From the NCBI RefSeq assembly GCF_016463975.1, contig NZ_JAEMNX010000020.1, forward strand, positions 1-64,000: a stretch of 64,000 nucleotides of DNA. Reading direction: 5' to 3'. The notes under the pieces were generated by a model. It saw nothing but the letters and a program-made list of their open reading frames with translations. It had not been told where the DNA came from and ran no database searches. Below are positions 1-8,916 of this stretch, one piece after another. The first letter of the stretch is position 1. Each line of letters begins with the position of its first letter. A program made the translations under genes and the position numbers. Source of the DNA: Marinomonas transparens (GTDB lineage: Bacteria > Pseudomonadota > Gammaproteobacteria > Pseudomonadales > Marinomonadaceae).

Positions 1-38
1 GTAAGAAGAGTTAAGGCAGTTTTAGTAAAATTTTTCAT
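1..38 (-). CDS. Start of a secreted protein, cut by the left edge
   Basis: Only the first 12 or so codons are inside the window, reading MKNFTKTALTLL on the minus strand. This is the positively charged, then hydrophobic start of a signal peptide. The start at 38 is chosen because AAGGAG lies at 45-50, six bases before it; the in-frame ATG at 44 sits directly on that ribosome binding site and is too close. Nothing can be said about the mature protein. Confidence 0.6.
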   Translation of the reverse strand, partial: MKNFTKTALTLL

Positions 39-165
39 ATTCATCTCCTTTAGAGAAAGTTATTTGACTTTTATTTCTGAACTTTTAATCAGTTCAACGT
101 TTCGATGTTTTACATATTAGTGTTTTAAAAATAAATAAATAGATGCCAAACAACACTTCCACCTT

Positions 166-183
166 TTATTCGAATACGAATAA
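166..183. repeat. Small inverted repeat, possible operator
   Basis: TTATTCG at 166-172 and CGAATAA at 177-183 form a perfect 7-bp inverted repeat with a 4-base centre. It lies about 130 bp upstream of the partial secreted-protein gene that starts at 38. The rest of the 39-525 stretch is AT-rich and shows no gene. An operator role is a guess from position and symmetry. Confidence 0.3.
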
Positions 184-525
184 ATACTTGTCACATTAAC
201 GATTTATCGCAAGAAAGAACGTCATTGCAGACTAAATGTGGAAACAATAACTAAATAGTCATGTATTAAAATATAAGAGATCAAAATATGAGCAGAGGTT
301 ATAGCAAAGAGTGCAAACAAAAGTAACACTTTGCATAAATGTCACAAACACCAACCTTTATCTATGCATTATTCAAAGAGTCAATCGTTAAAAATTCAGC
401 GATTATTTAAAAACAAAAAGCCTTTCCCTGAAAAAGGTCTCAAAAATTCAACAGAAAATTCAACATAGATAGGGCTCAGCGAAAAAATTTGCTAATCTAT
501 CACCTCTGTTTGGATATGAAAGACT

Positions 526-1773
526 ATGACGCCTTTTGCTTTAATCGATAACCTAGAACATTTGCCGAACCCTTTTACTCAATTCGATCGCATTGTAGCG
601 AACTTAGAGGGAAGCATCCCCCAGCTAATGGATCCAGACTACCGTCGCGACCTACAGTTGGCCCTCTGTTTTATATATAGCTACAACGGCTCTCAAGCGA
701 CTTTTAACTCTTATCGAAGAGAAGTTGAACGCTTGCTGCTCTGGTCATGGCACAAGGCATCTTGCCCAACAACGCAATTAAAACGAGAGCAAATCGAGGA
801 ATTCATCCATTTTTGTATTTCACCGCCAGAAAGCTGGATAGGCACAAAAAATGTGGCTCGTTTTAAATTGTCCATGGGAGAGAGAGTCCCTAATAAATCT
901 TGGCGACCTTTTGTTGCCCATGTCAGCAAACTAGAGTTTAAAAATGGTGAAACACCATTGGCAAAACAACACTCGCTTTCTCAATCAGCCATTCGAGCCA
1001 CTTTTTCTATCCTGTCATCTTATTACGGCTTTCTCATGCAGGAAGATGCAGCACAACAAAACCCAGTGGCTTTGATCCGGCAAAAAAGTAAATTTGTCAA
1101 AAAAGAAATCACCAGAAAGCAAGTGAGACGCATCTCTAATTTACAATGGGATTACGTCATAGAAACCGCAGAAATATTAGCGCAAGAAGACCCAACTATG
1201 CATGAGCGAACCTTGTTTGTGATGAATGCCCTACTCGGTATGTATTTGCGTATTTCAGAATTAGTAGCTGATGAAAGGTCCGCTCCAGTCATGGGCGACT
1301 TTATTAAAGACTCAGATGGCCATTGGTGGTTTAAAGTATTATCGAAGGGAAATAAAGAACGACTCGTGGCGGTGTCTGACGACATGCTAAATGCCCTCAT
1401 CCGCTACCGTCGCTTTCGTGATCTGCCAAACCTGCCAACCATCGCAGAAAATACGCCTTTAGTACCAAAAAATAGAGGTCAAGGCCCAATGACCAGCTCG
1501 AGACAGGTCAGGAACATTGTGCAATCCTGTTTTGATAAAGCCTACGAACGTATGTGTGAGGATGGTATGAGAGCCGATGCAGAAGACTTAAGAGTCGCCA
1601 CTGTCCACTGGCTACGTCATACGGGCATTTCGGAAGATGTCAAAACTAGACCCAAAGAACACGTTAGAGAAGACGCAGGCCACGCCAGCATGGCGACGAC
1701 AGATAAATACATAGACACAGAGTACCGAGAACGTCATGCCAGTGGCCGTAAAAAGACACTAAGGCCTCATTAA
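526..1773 (+). CDS. Tyrosine recombinase / site-specific integrase
   Basis: A 415-residue DNA breaking-rejoining enzyme of the XerC/XerD-lambda integrase family. The full catalytic set is visible: R242 (in LRISEL), K274 (SKGNKE), H361 and R364 (HWLRH), H386 (GHAS) and the nucleophile Y395 (KYID). The N-terminal 200 residues look like a SAM-like core-binding domain. It stands alone: there is no excisionase, phage gene or recognisable attachment site beside it, and its stop overlaps the convergent moaE stop by 4 bp (1770-1773). It is not XerC or XerD themselves, which are shorter. Its target is unknown; it may be an old integrase or a resident rearrangement enzyme. No strong ribosome binding site precedes the ATG. 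Confidence 0.88.
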   Translation: MTPFALIDNLEHLPNPFTQFDRIVANLEGSIPQLMDPDYRRDLQLALCFIYSYNGSQATFNSYRREVERLLLWSWHKASCPTTQLKREQIEEFIHFCISPPESWIGTKNVARFKLSMGERVPNKSWRPFVAHVSKLEFKNGETPLAKQHSLSQSAIRATFSILSSYYGFLMQEDAAQQNPVALIRQKSKFVKKEITRKQVRRISNLQWDYVIETAEILAQEDPTMHERTLFVMNALLGMYLRISELVADERSAPVMGDFIKDSDGHWWFKVLSKGNKERLVAVSDDMLNALIRYRRFRDLPNLPTIAENTPLVPKNRGQGPMTSSRQVRNIVQSCFDKAYERMCEDGMRADAEDLRVATVHWLRHTGISEDVKTRPKEHVREDAGHASMATTDKYIDTEYRERHASGRKKTLRPH

Positions 1774-2225
1774 CTTAAGTTCTTCCAACGTTCTAAACTT
1801 TTCTCATCTTTGGTATTGGCTTCTACCCATTTACTTTCGGTACCTTGTGTTTCTTTTTTCCAGAAGGCAGCTCGACTTTTTAGGTAGTCCATGATGAAAT
1901 CACAGGCTTGAAAGGCTTCTGATCGGTGAGAAGCACTGACACCAACAAAGACAATTTGGTCGTCCACTAATAGACGACCAACACGATGAACAATGCAAAC
2001 ATCTAATAAAGGCCAACGTGTGTTCGCCTCATCTACAATCGCCTGTAAGTTATGCTCTGTCATGCCCGCATAATGCTCAAGCTCAAAGCTACAGGCTTCC
2101 TTGGGTAAATCAGCAAACTGACGAACTAAACCAACAAACATGGCAACAGCACCAGTCTTATTGGCTTTTAATAAATGGTTATATAGAGTATCCACCTGAA
2201 AGTCTTCTTGTTGCACTCTAATCAT
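1770..2225 (-). CDS. moaE: Molybdopterin synthase catalytic subunit
   Basis: MoaE, 151 residues. It forms the large subunit of molybdopterin synthase and puts two sulfurs, delivered on the MoaD C-terminus, onto precursor Z (cyclic pyranopterin monophosphate) to give molybdopterin. The family core is clear: GAVAMFVGLVR near the N-terminus, the ELEHYAGM stretch, the HRVG segment and the conserved KSRAAFWKKE lysine region near the C-terminus. It is the last gene of a compact moaC-moaD-moaE unit, directly after moaD (2226). moaA and moaB are not in the window, so the rest of the pathway must lie elsewhere. Confidence 0.95.
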   Translation of the reverse strand: MIRVQQEDFQVDTLYNHLLKANKTGAVAMFVGLVRQFADLPKEACSFELEHYAGMTEHNLQAIVDEANTRWPLLDVCIVHRVGRLLVDDQIVFVGVSASHRSEAFQACDFIMDYLKSRAAFWKKETQGTESKWVEANTKDEKSLERWKNLS

Positions 2226-2480
2226 CTAGCCCCCTGTCACCGGAGGGAAAAATGCCACCTCTTTTACCGATGCAGAAACCATGTCGCCATCTCTCGCGAA
2301 TTCAAAATCAATGGAGGATTGAATCCCGCTATCCAACAAGGTCTTACCATTTTCAAAGCACTCAGCCAAATGCTGTTTTAGCTGCCCGATACTCATTGGT
2401 AACTCAAGCTCAGCCTGATACGCGCTTTGGCCCAAAGACTCTTTAAGAGAAGCAAAGAAAACCACATTAACCTTAGACAT
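2226..2480 (-). CDS. moaD: Molybdopterin synthase sulfur carrier subunit
   Basis: MoaD, an 84-residue ubiquitin-like sulfur carrier. The protein ends in PPVTGG; the terminal Gly-Gly is the site that is adenylated and thiocarboxylated before sulfur transfer by MoaE. The start is placed at 2480 ([14 protein letters not shown]) because this gives the usual MoaD length and because ATGTCTAA overlaps the moaC stop by 8 bases, a typical translational coupling. The longer reading frame upstream, to 2576, runs through moaC in another frame and has no MoaD-like content. Confidence 0.93.
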   Translation of the reverse strand: MSKVNVVFFASLKESLGQSAYQAELELPMSIGQLKQHLAECFENGKTLLDSGIQSSIDFEFARDGDMVSASVKEVAFFPPVTGG

Positions 2481-2955
2481 CTGCTTTTTTCCAGTCACCG
2501 CTCTTCCCGCCCTTCTTCTCAAGCAAAGCCACATTATTAATAATAATGCCCTTATCGACGGCTTTACACATATCATAAAGTGTTAAAGCGGCGATGCTCG
2601 CCCCAGTTAAAGCCTCCATTTCTACACCCGTTTTCCCTGCCAAAGAACAGCTACACAATACTTCCAGCTCATTTTCACTTAAAACATTAATGTCCACACT
2701 CACCTTAGTCAGCATAAGTGGGTGACAAAGTGGAATAAGGTCAGAGGTTTTCTTCGCAGCCTGAATACCAGCAATACGTGCAGTGGCTAAAACATCCCCT
2801 TTCGGTAAACCGCCTTCAATTACTTTGGTTAAGGTAGAAGCCTGCATAAACAACACAGCTTGAGCTGTTGCTGTACGCTTAGTATCATTTTTATTTGAAA
2901 CATCAACCATATGGGCATGGCCCTGATGGTCCAAATGAGTAAGTTTGTCGGTCAT
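2473..2955 (-). CDS. moaC: Cyclic pyranopterin monophosphate synthase
   Basis: MoaC, 160 residues. It converts the MoaA product (3',8-cyclo-7,8-dihydro-GTP) to cyclic pyranopterin monophosphate, the second step of molybdenum cofactor synthesis. Typical signatures are [13 protein letters not shown] near the start, the IPLCHPL motif, and [10 protein letters not shown] followed by [10 protein letters not shown] with the catalytic lysine region. AGGA precedes the ATG. It is the first gene of moaCDE; the upstream region (2956-3132) separates it from the divergent phosphodiesterase gene and should hold both promoters. Confidence 0.96.
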   Translation of the reverse strand: MTDKLTHLDHQGHAHMVDVSNKNDTKRTATAQAVLFMQASTLTKVIEGGLPKGDVLATARIAGIQAAKKTSDLIPLCHPLMLTKVSVDINVLSENELEVLCSCSLAGKTGVEMEALTGASIAALTLYDMCKAVDKGIIINNVALLEKKGGKSGDWKKADV

Positions 2956-3132
2956 TAAAGTTCCTAAAGATTACACATATCGTAAAAATTTCATCTATAT
3001 TTTAAGAAAGCACAAACGAATGCAAGCAAAGTCTAATGAATTCACAGAATCAGTGAGATCCACCCACAACTACACATTAATAAATGTCGACTTTAACACT
3101 GACAACATAACCTTCATGTAGGGCACGTAGCA

Positions 3133-5601
3133 ATGAGACATTGGGCCAAGCTTTTTTTACTAACCTTATTGCTTTCGTCGCAATATGTTCTTAGCTCAGA
3201 TCAATCTCAAAATAACACCCACACGTCTCTGCCAACCTATCAAGAAACAAGACAAACGTCCGCCCTCAATGTACTACAAACAGCCCAATTCCAACCAAAT
3301 CTATACCAAGAATCGCAAGACTTTTCTAAACATGCCTATTGGCACAAACTTGAGTTTCCAGCCATCACTCAAACGCCCCCCAAACAAGCAGATAAAACCA
3401 TTCATTTGGAACTCAACTACCATGTAATTGATTACCTCGATTTTTACGTATTCCAAAACAATAAATTAATCAACCATTGGCAAAGAGGAATGCGACAAGA
3501 CTGGAATATGAAAGCAAAAGCCTATTATGGCATTTGGATACCTATTCCTCTTTCTAACAACCACAAAACGACCCTATTAATTCGTAAACAAGGCACCAGT
3601 CCGCTTCTTACTCCTATTAAATCTTTTAACCCGGAAGAAGCCGCATCAGAAAAGGAAGCTAGAAGGCTTTTTTGGACCATTACCATAAGTTGTCTAGCCA
3701 TTTTATTCGCCCATAATTTCTTTGTCTTTATTTTGCTCAAGCAGCCTGGATTTATTTATTACCTTGCTCTCAACATTATAATTTTTGCATCACTTTCAGT
3801 ACTTACTGGCTTTAATCGTTGGCTTTTTCCTGAGCAAATAAGCCAATGGCTAGTACATAATCTATTCTTCATATTTGGCCTAGGTGCATGGGTGCTCTAT
3901 CGTTTCACCCTTTATTTTCTTCAAGAAGTTCGAATACCTGCCACTTCATCTTTTATTAGAAAATACGGAGATGGCGTATTTCTAGTTTTTCTATTAGTCA
4001 CCCAAATTGCTTCAGTAAAAACCTCTGCGATACTATTTGCAGGTATTGAAGCCCTGCTATTTACAATTTGTATTTACTGGAGCATACGGGCCTATTCCAA
4101 AGGTTTTATTGCCGTTCGTTTTTACCTCTCTGCTTGGCTGGTTTTAATGATAGGAGCCCTATTAAACACCATGATTTATTGGCAAATATTGCCCCTTAAT
4201 ATGCTCACCGAATCTATCCTTCCAGCAGCCAGTGTTTTGCAATTACTCATTTTTTCCTTCGCTTTTGCCGACAAAGCAAAACACATAGAACAAGCTCGTC
4301 AACTGCAAACTCTAACAGATGCGGCCACCGGCCTACCAAATCGCTCCTATTATTTTGATACCTTAATAGAGTACTTACCGAAACAAGACCCAACAGAGCT
4401 TATCTTTGTTATGGTTAAAACCACTAGCCACCCACAATTAAGCCAAGCATTCGGACCAGAAGAAGCGGATTCTGCTATTGCTCAAGTGATGTTAAACATT
4501 AATCAACGGCTAATGAGCATGGACGGTATTTTATCTTTGCCTTTGCCAAATAAAAGCACTAAAAAACTCATCCATATTAACCCTGAAACCTTCGCATTTT
4601 TTAGTATCACCCCCACCGAGATCAACCAGCAAATTCAGCAACTTCAGAATACACTGACAACACCGACGCTAGTCAGTAAGGTGCAATTTCGATTGCAATA
4701 CCAAGTAGGTAGCGCCCTTTACCCTTCACAAGGAGCAAATCTAGATAAACTCTATCAAAATGCTCTTATTGCTAGTCACTCAGTCACAAATTATTCACAG
4801 GGCTGGGTAACTTTTAATAATGAACTAAAAAACAATCATGCCCATCAACTACACCTAATCACACTGCTAACAGACGATATCCAGCAAGGAAAACTGTATT
4901 TTGAGATCCAACCTCAAGTCACTTTATCAAGCAGGGAGGTTATTGGTGGAGAAGTACTAGTACGTTGGCGAAATGAACACCTAGGTCAAATATCACCTGA
5001 TGAATTCATTCCATTAGCGGAGCAAACAGGGCTCATTTATAAGCTAACAGATATGGTATTTGACAAGATTTTCCAGTGGACCGCAGAGCACCCAAGGATA
5101 CTCAGTGCCCAAAGTTTATCTATTAATATATCGGCACTTGATCTTCTACAAAGTGACTTTGCAGAACGCATCACAACATTAAGCAAACGCTATAACCTCA
5201 AACCGGAAAATTTCACCATAGAAATCACAGAAACCAGTGCCCTTCATAATAATGAAATCGTGGATAATAACGTCAAACATCTGCATCAAGCAGGGTTCAA
5301 ACTGTCCATTGATGACTTTGGCGTCGGGTACAACTCCATGCAAAATATCATTGCATTAGAAACAGGTGAATTAAAAATCGACCGATTCTTTGTCATTAAC
5401 CTCCTCAATAACCCACAGAGCCAAACCCTATGCCAAAGCATAATCAACCTAAGTAAAACACTAAACATTACCTGTGTTGCTGAAGGAATTGAATCAGAAG
5501 AAGTCGCCCAACTATTACAATCATGGCATTGCCAAATAGGACAGGGGTATCACCTACATCGCCCCATGTCTCCAGATCAATACCTTGCCCTATTAAGCTA
5601 A
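3133..5601 (+). CDS. Membrane c-di-GMP phosphodiesterase (7TM-DISM, degenerate GGDEF, EAL)
   Basis: An 822-residue inner-membrane signalling protein. Order: signal peptide (about 1-21), a periplasmic 7TMR-DISM-type sensory domain (about 30-160), a block of hydrophobic helices (about 180-385), a GGDEF-like domain (about 395-550) and an EAL domain (about 570-820). The GGDEF signature is lost (HINPETFAFF at the expected place), so cyclase activity is unlikely. The EAL domain keeps its metal and catalytic residues: E607 in EVLVRW, Asn in SINIS, EITET, D727-D728 in DDFGVG, LKID, AEGIE and GQGYHLHRP. It probably hydrolyses c-di-GMP to pGpG. The ligand of the periplasmic domain is unknown. AGGG lies before the ATG. 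Confidence 0.9.
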   Translation: MRHWAKLFLLTLLLSSQYVLSSDQSQNNTHTSLPTYQETRQTSALNVLQTAQFQPNLYQESQDFSKHAYWHKLEFPAITQTPPKQADKTIHLELNYHVIDYLDFYVFQNNKLINHWQRGMRQDWNMKAKAYYGIWIPIPLSNNHKTTLLIRKQGTSPLLTPIKSFNPEEAASEKEARRLFWTITISCLAILFAHNFFVFILLKQPGFIYYLALNIIIFASLSVLTGFNRWLFPEQISQWLVHNLFFIFGLGAWVLYRFTLYFLQEVRIPATSSFIRKYGDGVFLVFLLVTQIASVKTSAILFAGIEALLFTICIYWSIRAYSKGFIAVRFYLSAWLVLMIGALLNTMIYWQILPLNMLTESILPAASVLQLLIFSFAFADKAKHIEQARQLQTLTDAATGLPNRSYYFDTLIEYLPKQDPTELIFVMVKTTSHPQLSQAFGPEEADSAIAQVMLNINQRLMSMDGILSLPLPNKSTKKLIHINPETFAFFSITPTEINQQIQQLQNTLTTPTLVSKVQFRLQYQVGSALYPSQGANLDKLYQNALIASHSVTNYSQGWVTFNNELKNNHAHQLHLITLLTDDIQQGKLYFEIQPQVTLSSREVIGGEVLVRWRNEHLGQISPDEFIPLAEQTGLIYKLTDMVFDKIFQWTAEHPRILSAQSLSINISALDLLQSDFAERITTLSKRYNLKPENFTIEITETSALHNNEIVDNNVKHLHQAGFKLSIDDFGVGYNSMQNIIALETGELKIDRFFVINLLNNPQSQTLCQSIINLSKTLNITCVAEGIESEEVAQLLQSWHCQIGQGYHLHRPMSPDQYLALLS

Positions 5602-5709
5602 TTACCACCTTGCTCACTGCAACTTAATGAGGCTTTGTCACTGTTAATAAATCGTGCATAATGCTTTGGTCAATTTATTATAAACAGCACACTTAATACC
5701 TAGGATTGC

Positions 5710-6993
5710 ATGAGCCTTATAGACGACTACCAATTGCTGGAGATTCCTACCTCCGCCAGCGAGCAAGACGCCAAAAGCGCTTTCAGACGTTTAGCAAGAC
5801 GCTATCATCCAGACAAAAACCCTGACATAGATACCACAGAGCACTTCCAACGCTTGCAGGCGGCCTACCAAAATGTGCAAGACGCCATAAAACAAGGTAT
5901 GCAAGTTAACGATTGGAAGCCTTATAGCTTCACCCAAGCTCATACTCAAAGTCGCTCAGAAAACAACCGCTACCACGCCTCTTCTGCTACAGACAAAGAA
6001 CAAAAAGCCTTTATCAAAGAACGGCAGCGCGCCTATGAAGAAATGAAGCGCAATAGCATGCAACAGGAGAAAACGCGTAACGACGCGATCAAATCAGCAC
6101 GCAATACACTCAATGAAAAGCGCGTTAAAGCCATCTATGAAGAAGCCTTTAAAAGCTCAAAAAATTTTACCTCACAAGGTTACACTGAAAACCAACAAAG
6201 CTATCAGCAAACAGACATTCCACCTTATCAATCCTTTGTTGATCATGAAGAAACACCACCTCAAAGTACTCAAACGGTTAGCCGCCCTATCCGCCTATAT
6301 GCTGCGAAAGCGGCTTTTCGAGCCGCCACTTATATTGCCTGCTTCGCCGCTGGCATTTATACCACTTTATACTGGCAGTCTGCCCAACAAACAGCACTAG
6401 AAGAAACCTTAGACACGTCCTATATACGCGGTCTTTACCCACAATTCCGCACCGGTACAAACTACAGCTTAACGGACATCAAGTTGTATGCGGAACCTGA
6501 TCTATCGACGACGGAATTACTCGGCATCCCCATGCTTTCCAACTTACAAAGCATCAAAATGCAGGGGGACTGGTTGACCGTCCGCTACCAAGGAGTCAAT
6601 GGTTGGGTACAAGCAAAAGATGTTGGCTTTGGTTCAGCGCAAACCGCCATAGATAAAAATTGCCTAGGACAGCCGGGAGTAGCGCCTCGGCACGGGCAAG
6701 TTATTGGCAATGCCAGTGGCAAAAGTCGATTACGCATACTCAATCAACTGCAATCCCCTAGCATGCTAAGATTTGAATCCTTCGATGGTCAGGCTCCCTT
6801 CTCTATTTACCTGAATGCCAGACAAGCCTACGCCGCCAATTACATTCCCCGTGGTCGTTACCGCTTGGTATTAGAGACAGGTTCCCTGTATCATCACGCC
6901 TGTAATCAATTCCTCTTTAACGACACAACCAAAGTCATTTTAGAAAATGTTGATTTTGCTGGCACTGAGCAAACCCTCACGCTAAAGCAATAA
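5710..6993 (+). CDS. J-domain protein with a membrane segment and SH3-like domain
   Basis: A 427-residue protein starting with a J domain (about 4-65) with the HPD motif in YHPDKN, the part that stimulates Hsp70 ATPase. A charged, Lys/Glu-rich helical stretch follows (about 95-150), then one hydrophobic segment (about 205-225, YIACFAAGIYTTLYW), then a bacterial SH3-like domain (about 250-305, with WLTVRYQG and NGWVQAKDVG), and a C-terminal domain I do not recognise. With the J domain inside and the SH3-like part outside, this would be a type II membrane protein that ties a cytoplasmic Hsp70 to something at the envelope. Two Hsp70-family genes lie 10 kb away, but a link is not shown. AGGA precedes the ATG. 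Confidence 0.82.
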   Translation: MSLIDDYQLLEIPTSASEQDAKSAFRRLARRYHPDKNPDIDTTEHFQRLQAAYQNVQDAIKQGMQVNDWKPYSFTQAHTQSRSENNRYHASSATDKEQKAFIKERQRAYEEMKRNSMQQEKTRNDAIKSARNTLNEKRVKAIYEEAFKSSKNFTSQGYTENQQSYQQTDIPPYQSFVDHEETPPQSTQTVSRPIRLYAAKAAFRAATYIACFAAGIYTTLYWQSAQQTALEETLDTSYIRGLYPQFRTGTNYSLTDIKLYAEPDLSTTELLGIPMLSNLQSIKMQGDWLTVRYQGVNGWVQAKDVGFGSAQTAIDKNCLGQPGVAPRHGQVIGNASGKSRLRILNQLQSPSMLRFESFDGQAPFSIYLNARQAYAANYIPRGRYRLVLETGSLYHHACNQFLFNDTTKVILENVDFAGTEQTLTLKQ

Positions 6994-7040
6994 ATCAAAG
7001 CCCTTTCTAAAGACAAACAACCCTGAGTACATCAAGACCC

Positions 7041-7823
7041 ATGCTAAGTAATATCCGAATCGTACTGATTAACACCTTTCACCCAGGCAACGTCGGCGCT
7101 ATTGCCCGCGCGATGAAGAACATGGGACTCACTAATTTATATTTGGTCGACCCAAACGACTACCCATCAGAAGAAGCCACCAGCCGAGCGGCGGGTGCCG
7201 TGGATCTGCTCGAAAATGCCACCCTGGTATCAACTTTAGAAGACGCTATTGCGGATTGCAGTCTAGTGGTGGGCACCAGCGCCCGTCATCGTACTTTCCA
7301 ACTACCATTAATGAACGCCCGAGAATGTGCTGAAAGCGTGATTCCAGAAGCCAAAGACCATAACGTCGCCATTGTCTTTGGTCGTGAGACCACAGGGCTT
7401 CTAAACGAAGAAATCGCCCAGTGTCATCGCCAAGTGTACATCGACGCCAACGACGAATACCCAGTATTGAACATCTCCCAAGCGGTACAAATTGTCGCTT
7501 ATGAAATTTGGATGGCCAACCAAAATAACTGTTTCAAGAAAACAGAAGCGCCAGAATATCCCCGTAAAAAAGACATGGATCTGTTCTACGAACACCTAGA
7601 AGAAACCCTCTACGGTATCAACTTCATTATTCGTAACCATCCGGGGAAAGTATTAGATAAGCTGCATAGGTTCTTCAACCGCTCTCGCCCTGAAAAACAA
7701 GAGCTGGGTATCTTGCGAGGCGTTCTCGCCGCCGTACAGCGCGAAGCAGGACTAACAGAAGCCAACAATCATCCCGAAAAGCGTAGCGTCACAAAAAATG
7801 ACGTCAAAGAAAAGCCTGAATAA
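7041..7823 (+). CDS. trmJ: tRNA (cytidine/uridine-2'-O-)-methyltransferase TrmJ
   Basis: A 260-residue SPOUT (trefoil-knot) methyltransferase that methylates the 2'-OH of residue 32 in the anticodon loop of several tRNAs, using S-adenosylmethionine. The three SPOUT motifs are plain: NVGAIARAMKNMG near residue 17, FGRETTGLLNEE near 113, and LNISQAVQIVAYE near 144. Length agrees with E. coli TrmJ (246). It stands alone; a strong terminator-like hairpin downstream serves the convergent efpL gene. Confidence 0.95.
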   Translation: MLSNIRIVLINTFHPGNVGAIARAMKNMGLTNLYLVDPNDYPSEEATSRAAGAVDLLENATLVSTLEDAIADCSLVVGTSARHRTFQLPLMNARECAESVIPEAKDHNVAIVFGRETTGLLNEEIAQCHRQVYIDANDEYPVLNISQAVQIVAYEIWMANQNNCFKKTEAPEYPRKKDMDLFYEHLEETLYGINFIIRNHPGKVLDKLHRFFNRSRPEKQELGILRGVLAAVQREAGLTEANNHPEKRSVTKNDVKEKPE

Positions 7824-7847
7824 CAAAAGTACCTTTTCAATAGCAAT

Positions 7848-7873
7848 AAAAAACGCAGCCACTTGGCTGCGCT
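7848..7873 (-). terminator. Terminator of efpL
   Basis: CGCAGCC (7854-7860) and GGCTGCG (7865-7871) form a 7-bp GC-rich stem with a 4-base loop. On the minus strand it is followed by a run of six T residues (7853 down to 7848). It lies just downstream of the efpL stop. Confidence 0.85.
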
Positions 7874-7895
7874 TCAATCATAACGAGATGCCTTA

Positions 7896-8468
7896 TTATT
7901 TATCTGCTCGACCCGCAAACTTACGCTCTTCCACATTGACCTTAATACGGTCTCCTGTAGAAATATGCTCAGGCACCTGAACAATCGCCCCTGTCGACAA
8001 GGTAGCAGGTTTATTTCGTGACGTGGCGGAAGCGCCTTTAATAGAAGGATCCGTTTCGATCACCTCTAGCTCAACATTGGTCGGCAGATCCAAAGCGACT
8101 GGTGCGTCATTAACTAGAATTACCTGAATGCCCGTGGTTTCTTCATTAATAAACAGCATTTCTTCTTCAATCGCGGACTTATTCAAGTTATAAGGCGTGT
8201 AATCTTCATTATCCATGAAGACATACTCGTCGCCATCTTCATAAGAAAACATCGCTGGTCTGCGAATCAAATCCGCCAAACCAATCATCTCTGAGTCTTT
8301 AAAGGTTTCGTCTACCTTGCGGCCAGTCACCACATCGTACATACGCATACGATACAAGCTGCCGCCAGCTCGACCCTGAGGTACTGAGCGTTCAATGTCT
8401 TTTACAATAAAAGTTTTGCCGTCATAATCGACAGCCATGTTCTTTTTAATTTCACTCGCCTTAGGCAT
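7896..8468 (-). CDS. efpL: Elongation factor P-like protein EfpL (YeiP)
   Basis: A 190-residue paralogue of EF-P that enters the ribosomal E site and relieves stalling at difficult, mainly proline-containing motifs. It aligns over its whole length with E. coli YeiP, including [36 protein letters not shown] and the C-terminal [10 protein letters not shown]. At the tip loop, where EF-P carries its modified lysine, this protein has R33 (VPQGRAGG), the unmodified arginine typical of EfpL. It is monocistronic with its own terminator. A genuine EF-P gene is expected elsewhere. Confidence 0.95.
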   Translation of the reverse strand: MPKASEIKKNMAVDYDGKTFIVKDIERSVPQGRAGGSLYRMRMYDVVTGRKVDETFKDSEMIGLADLIRRPAMFSYEDGDEYVFMDNEDYTPYNLNKSAIEEEMLFINEETTGIQVILVNDAPVALDLPTNVELEVIETDPSIKGASATSRNKPATLSTGAIVQVPEHISTGDRIKVNVEERKFAGRADK

Positions 8469-8565
8469 TTTTTGTCGTCCTAAAAATAACGTGTTATAAA
8501 ATCGATATCAGTGTTTAAATTCGTTCATGATGCTAATCTACTTCTGTGCAGACCGCTAGAGTAAA

Positions 8566-8913
8566 CTAATACTGATTATATTTTTTTGACTGGCCTTTGA
8601 CTTTATCAGTTGGATAACGCTCAGCGTTTTTAATGATTTTCTGTTGCGCGGCAGAAAGCAGATCAATATCCAGCTTATCGGCAAGACGTATAGTAAATAA
8701 CAACACATCCGCCAACTCCTCTTGCACCGCCTGTTGTTGCTGAGCATCTAATTCATAGGATGCTTTTTCTGTGAGCCAACGAAAACAATCCAGTAACTCT
8801 GCGGTTTCTCCTGCTAACGCCATTGACAGGTTTTTAGGCGAATGGAATTGCTCCCAGTCCCTTTCCTGTGCAAATTGACGCATCGCCAACTTAAGCTCGG
8901 CTAAAGAATCCAT
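8566..8913 (-). CDS. MazG-like nucleotide pyrophosphohydrolase
   Basis: A 115-residue all-alpha NTP pyrophosphatase of the MazG/dCTPP (RS21-C6-like) superfamily, which hydrolyses noncanonical or surplus dNTPs to dNMP and PPi. The metal-binding pattern is visible as GETAELLDCF (about 39) and EELADVLLF (about 69). The start is set at 8913: GGAAGG lies 7 bases before this ATG, while the GTG three bases upstream is too near it. It follows the carboxypeptidase gene with no gap and is probably co-transcribed. Substrate preference cannot be read from the sequence. Confidence 0.85.
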   Translation of the reverse strand: MDSLAELKLAMRQFAQERDWEQFHSPKNLSMALAGETAELLDCFRWLTEKASYELDAQQQQAVQEELADVLLFTIRLADKLDIDLLSAAQQKIIKNAERYPTDKVKGQSKKYNQY

Positions 8914-8916
8914 CAC

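Noticed and set aside
418-450. Weak hairpin CCTTT/AAAGG and a short match to the MITE-end sequence (AAAGGTCTC)
   Set aside because: The stem has only 5 bp, no gene ends here, and the match to the terminal repeat is nine bases without a partner copy; probably chance.
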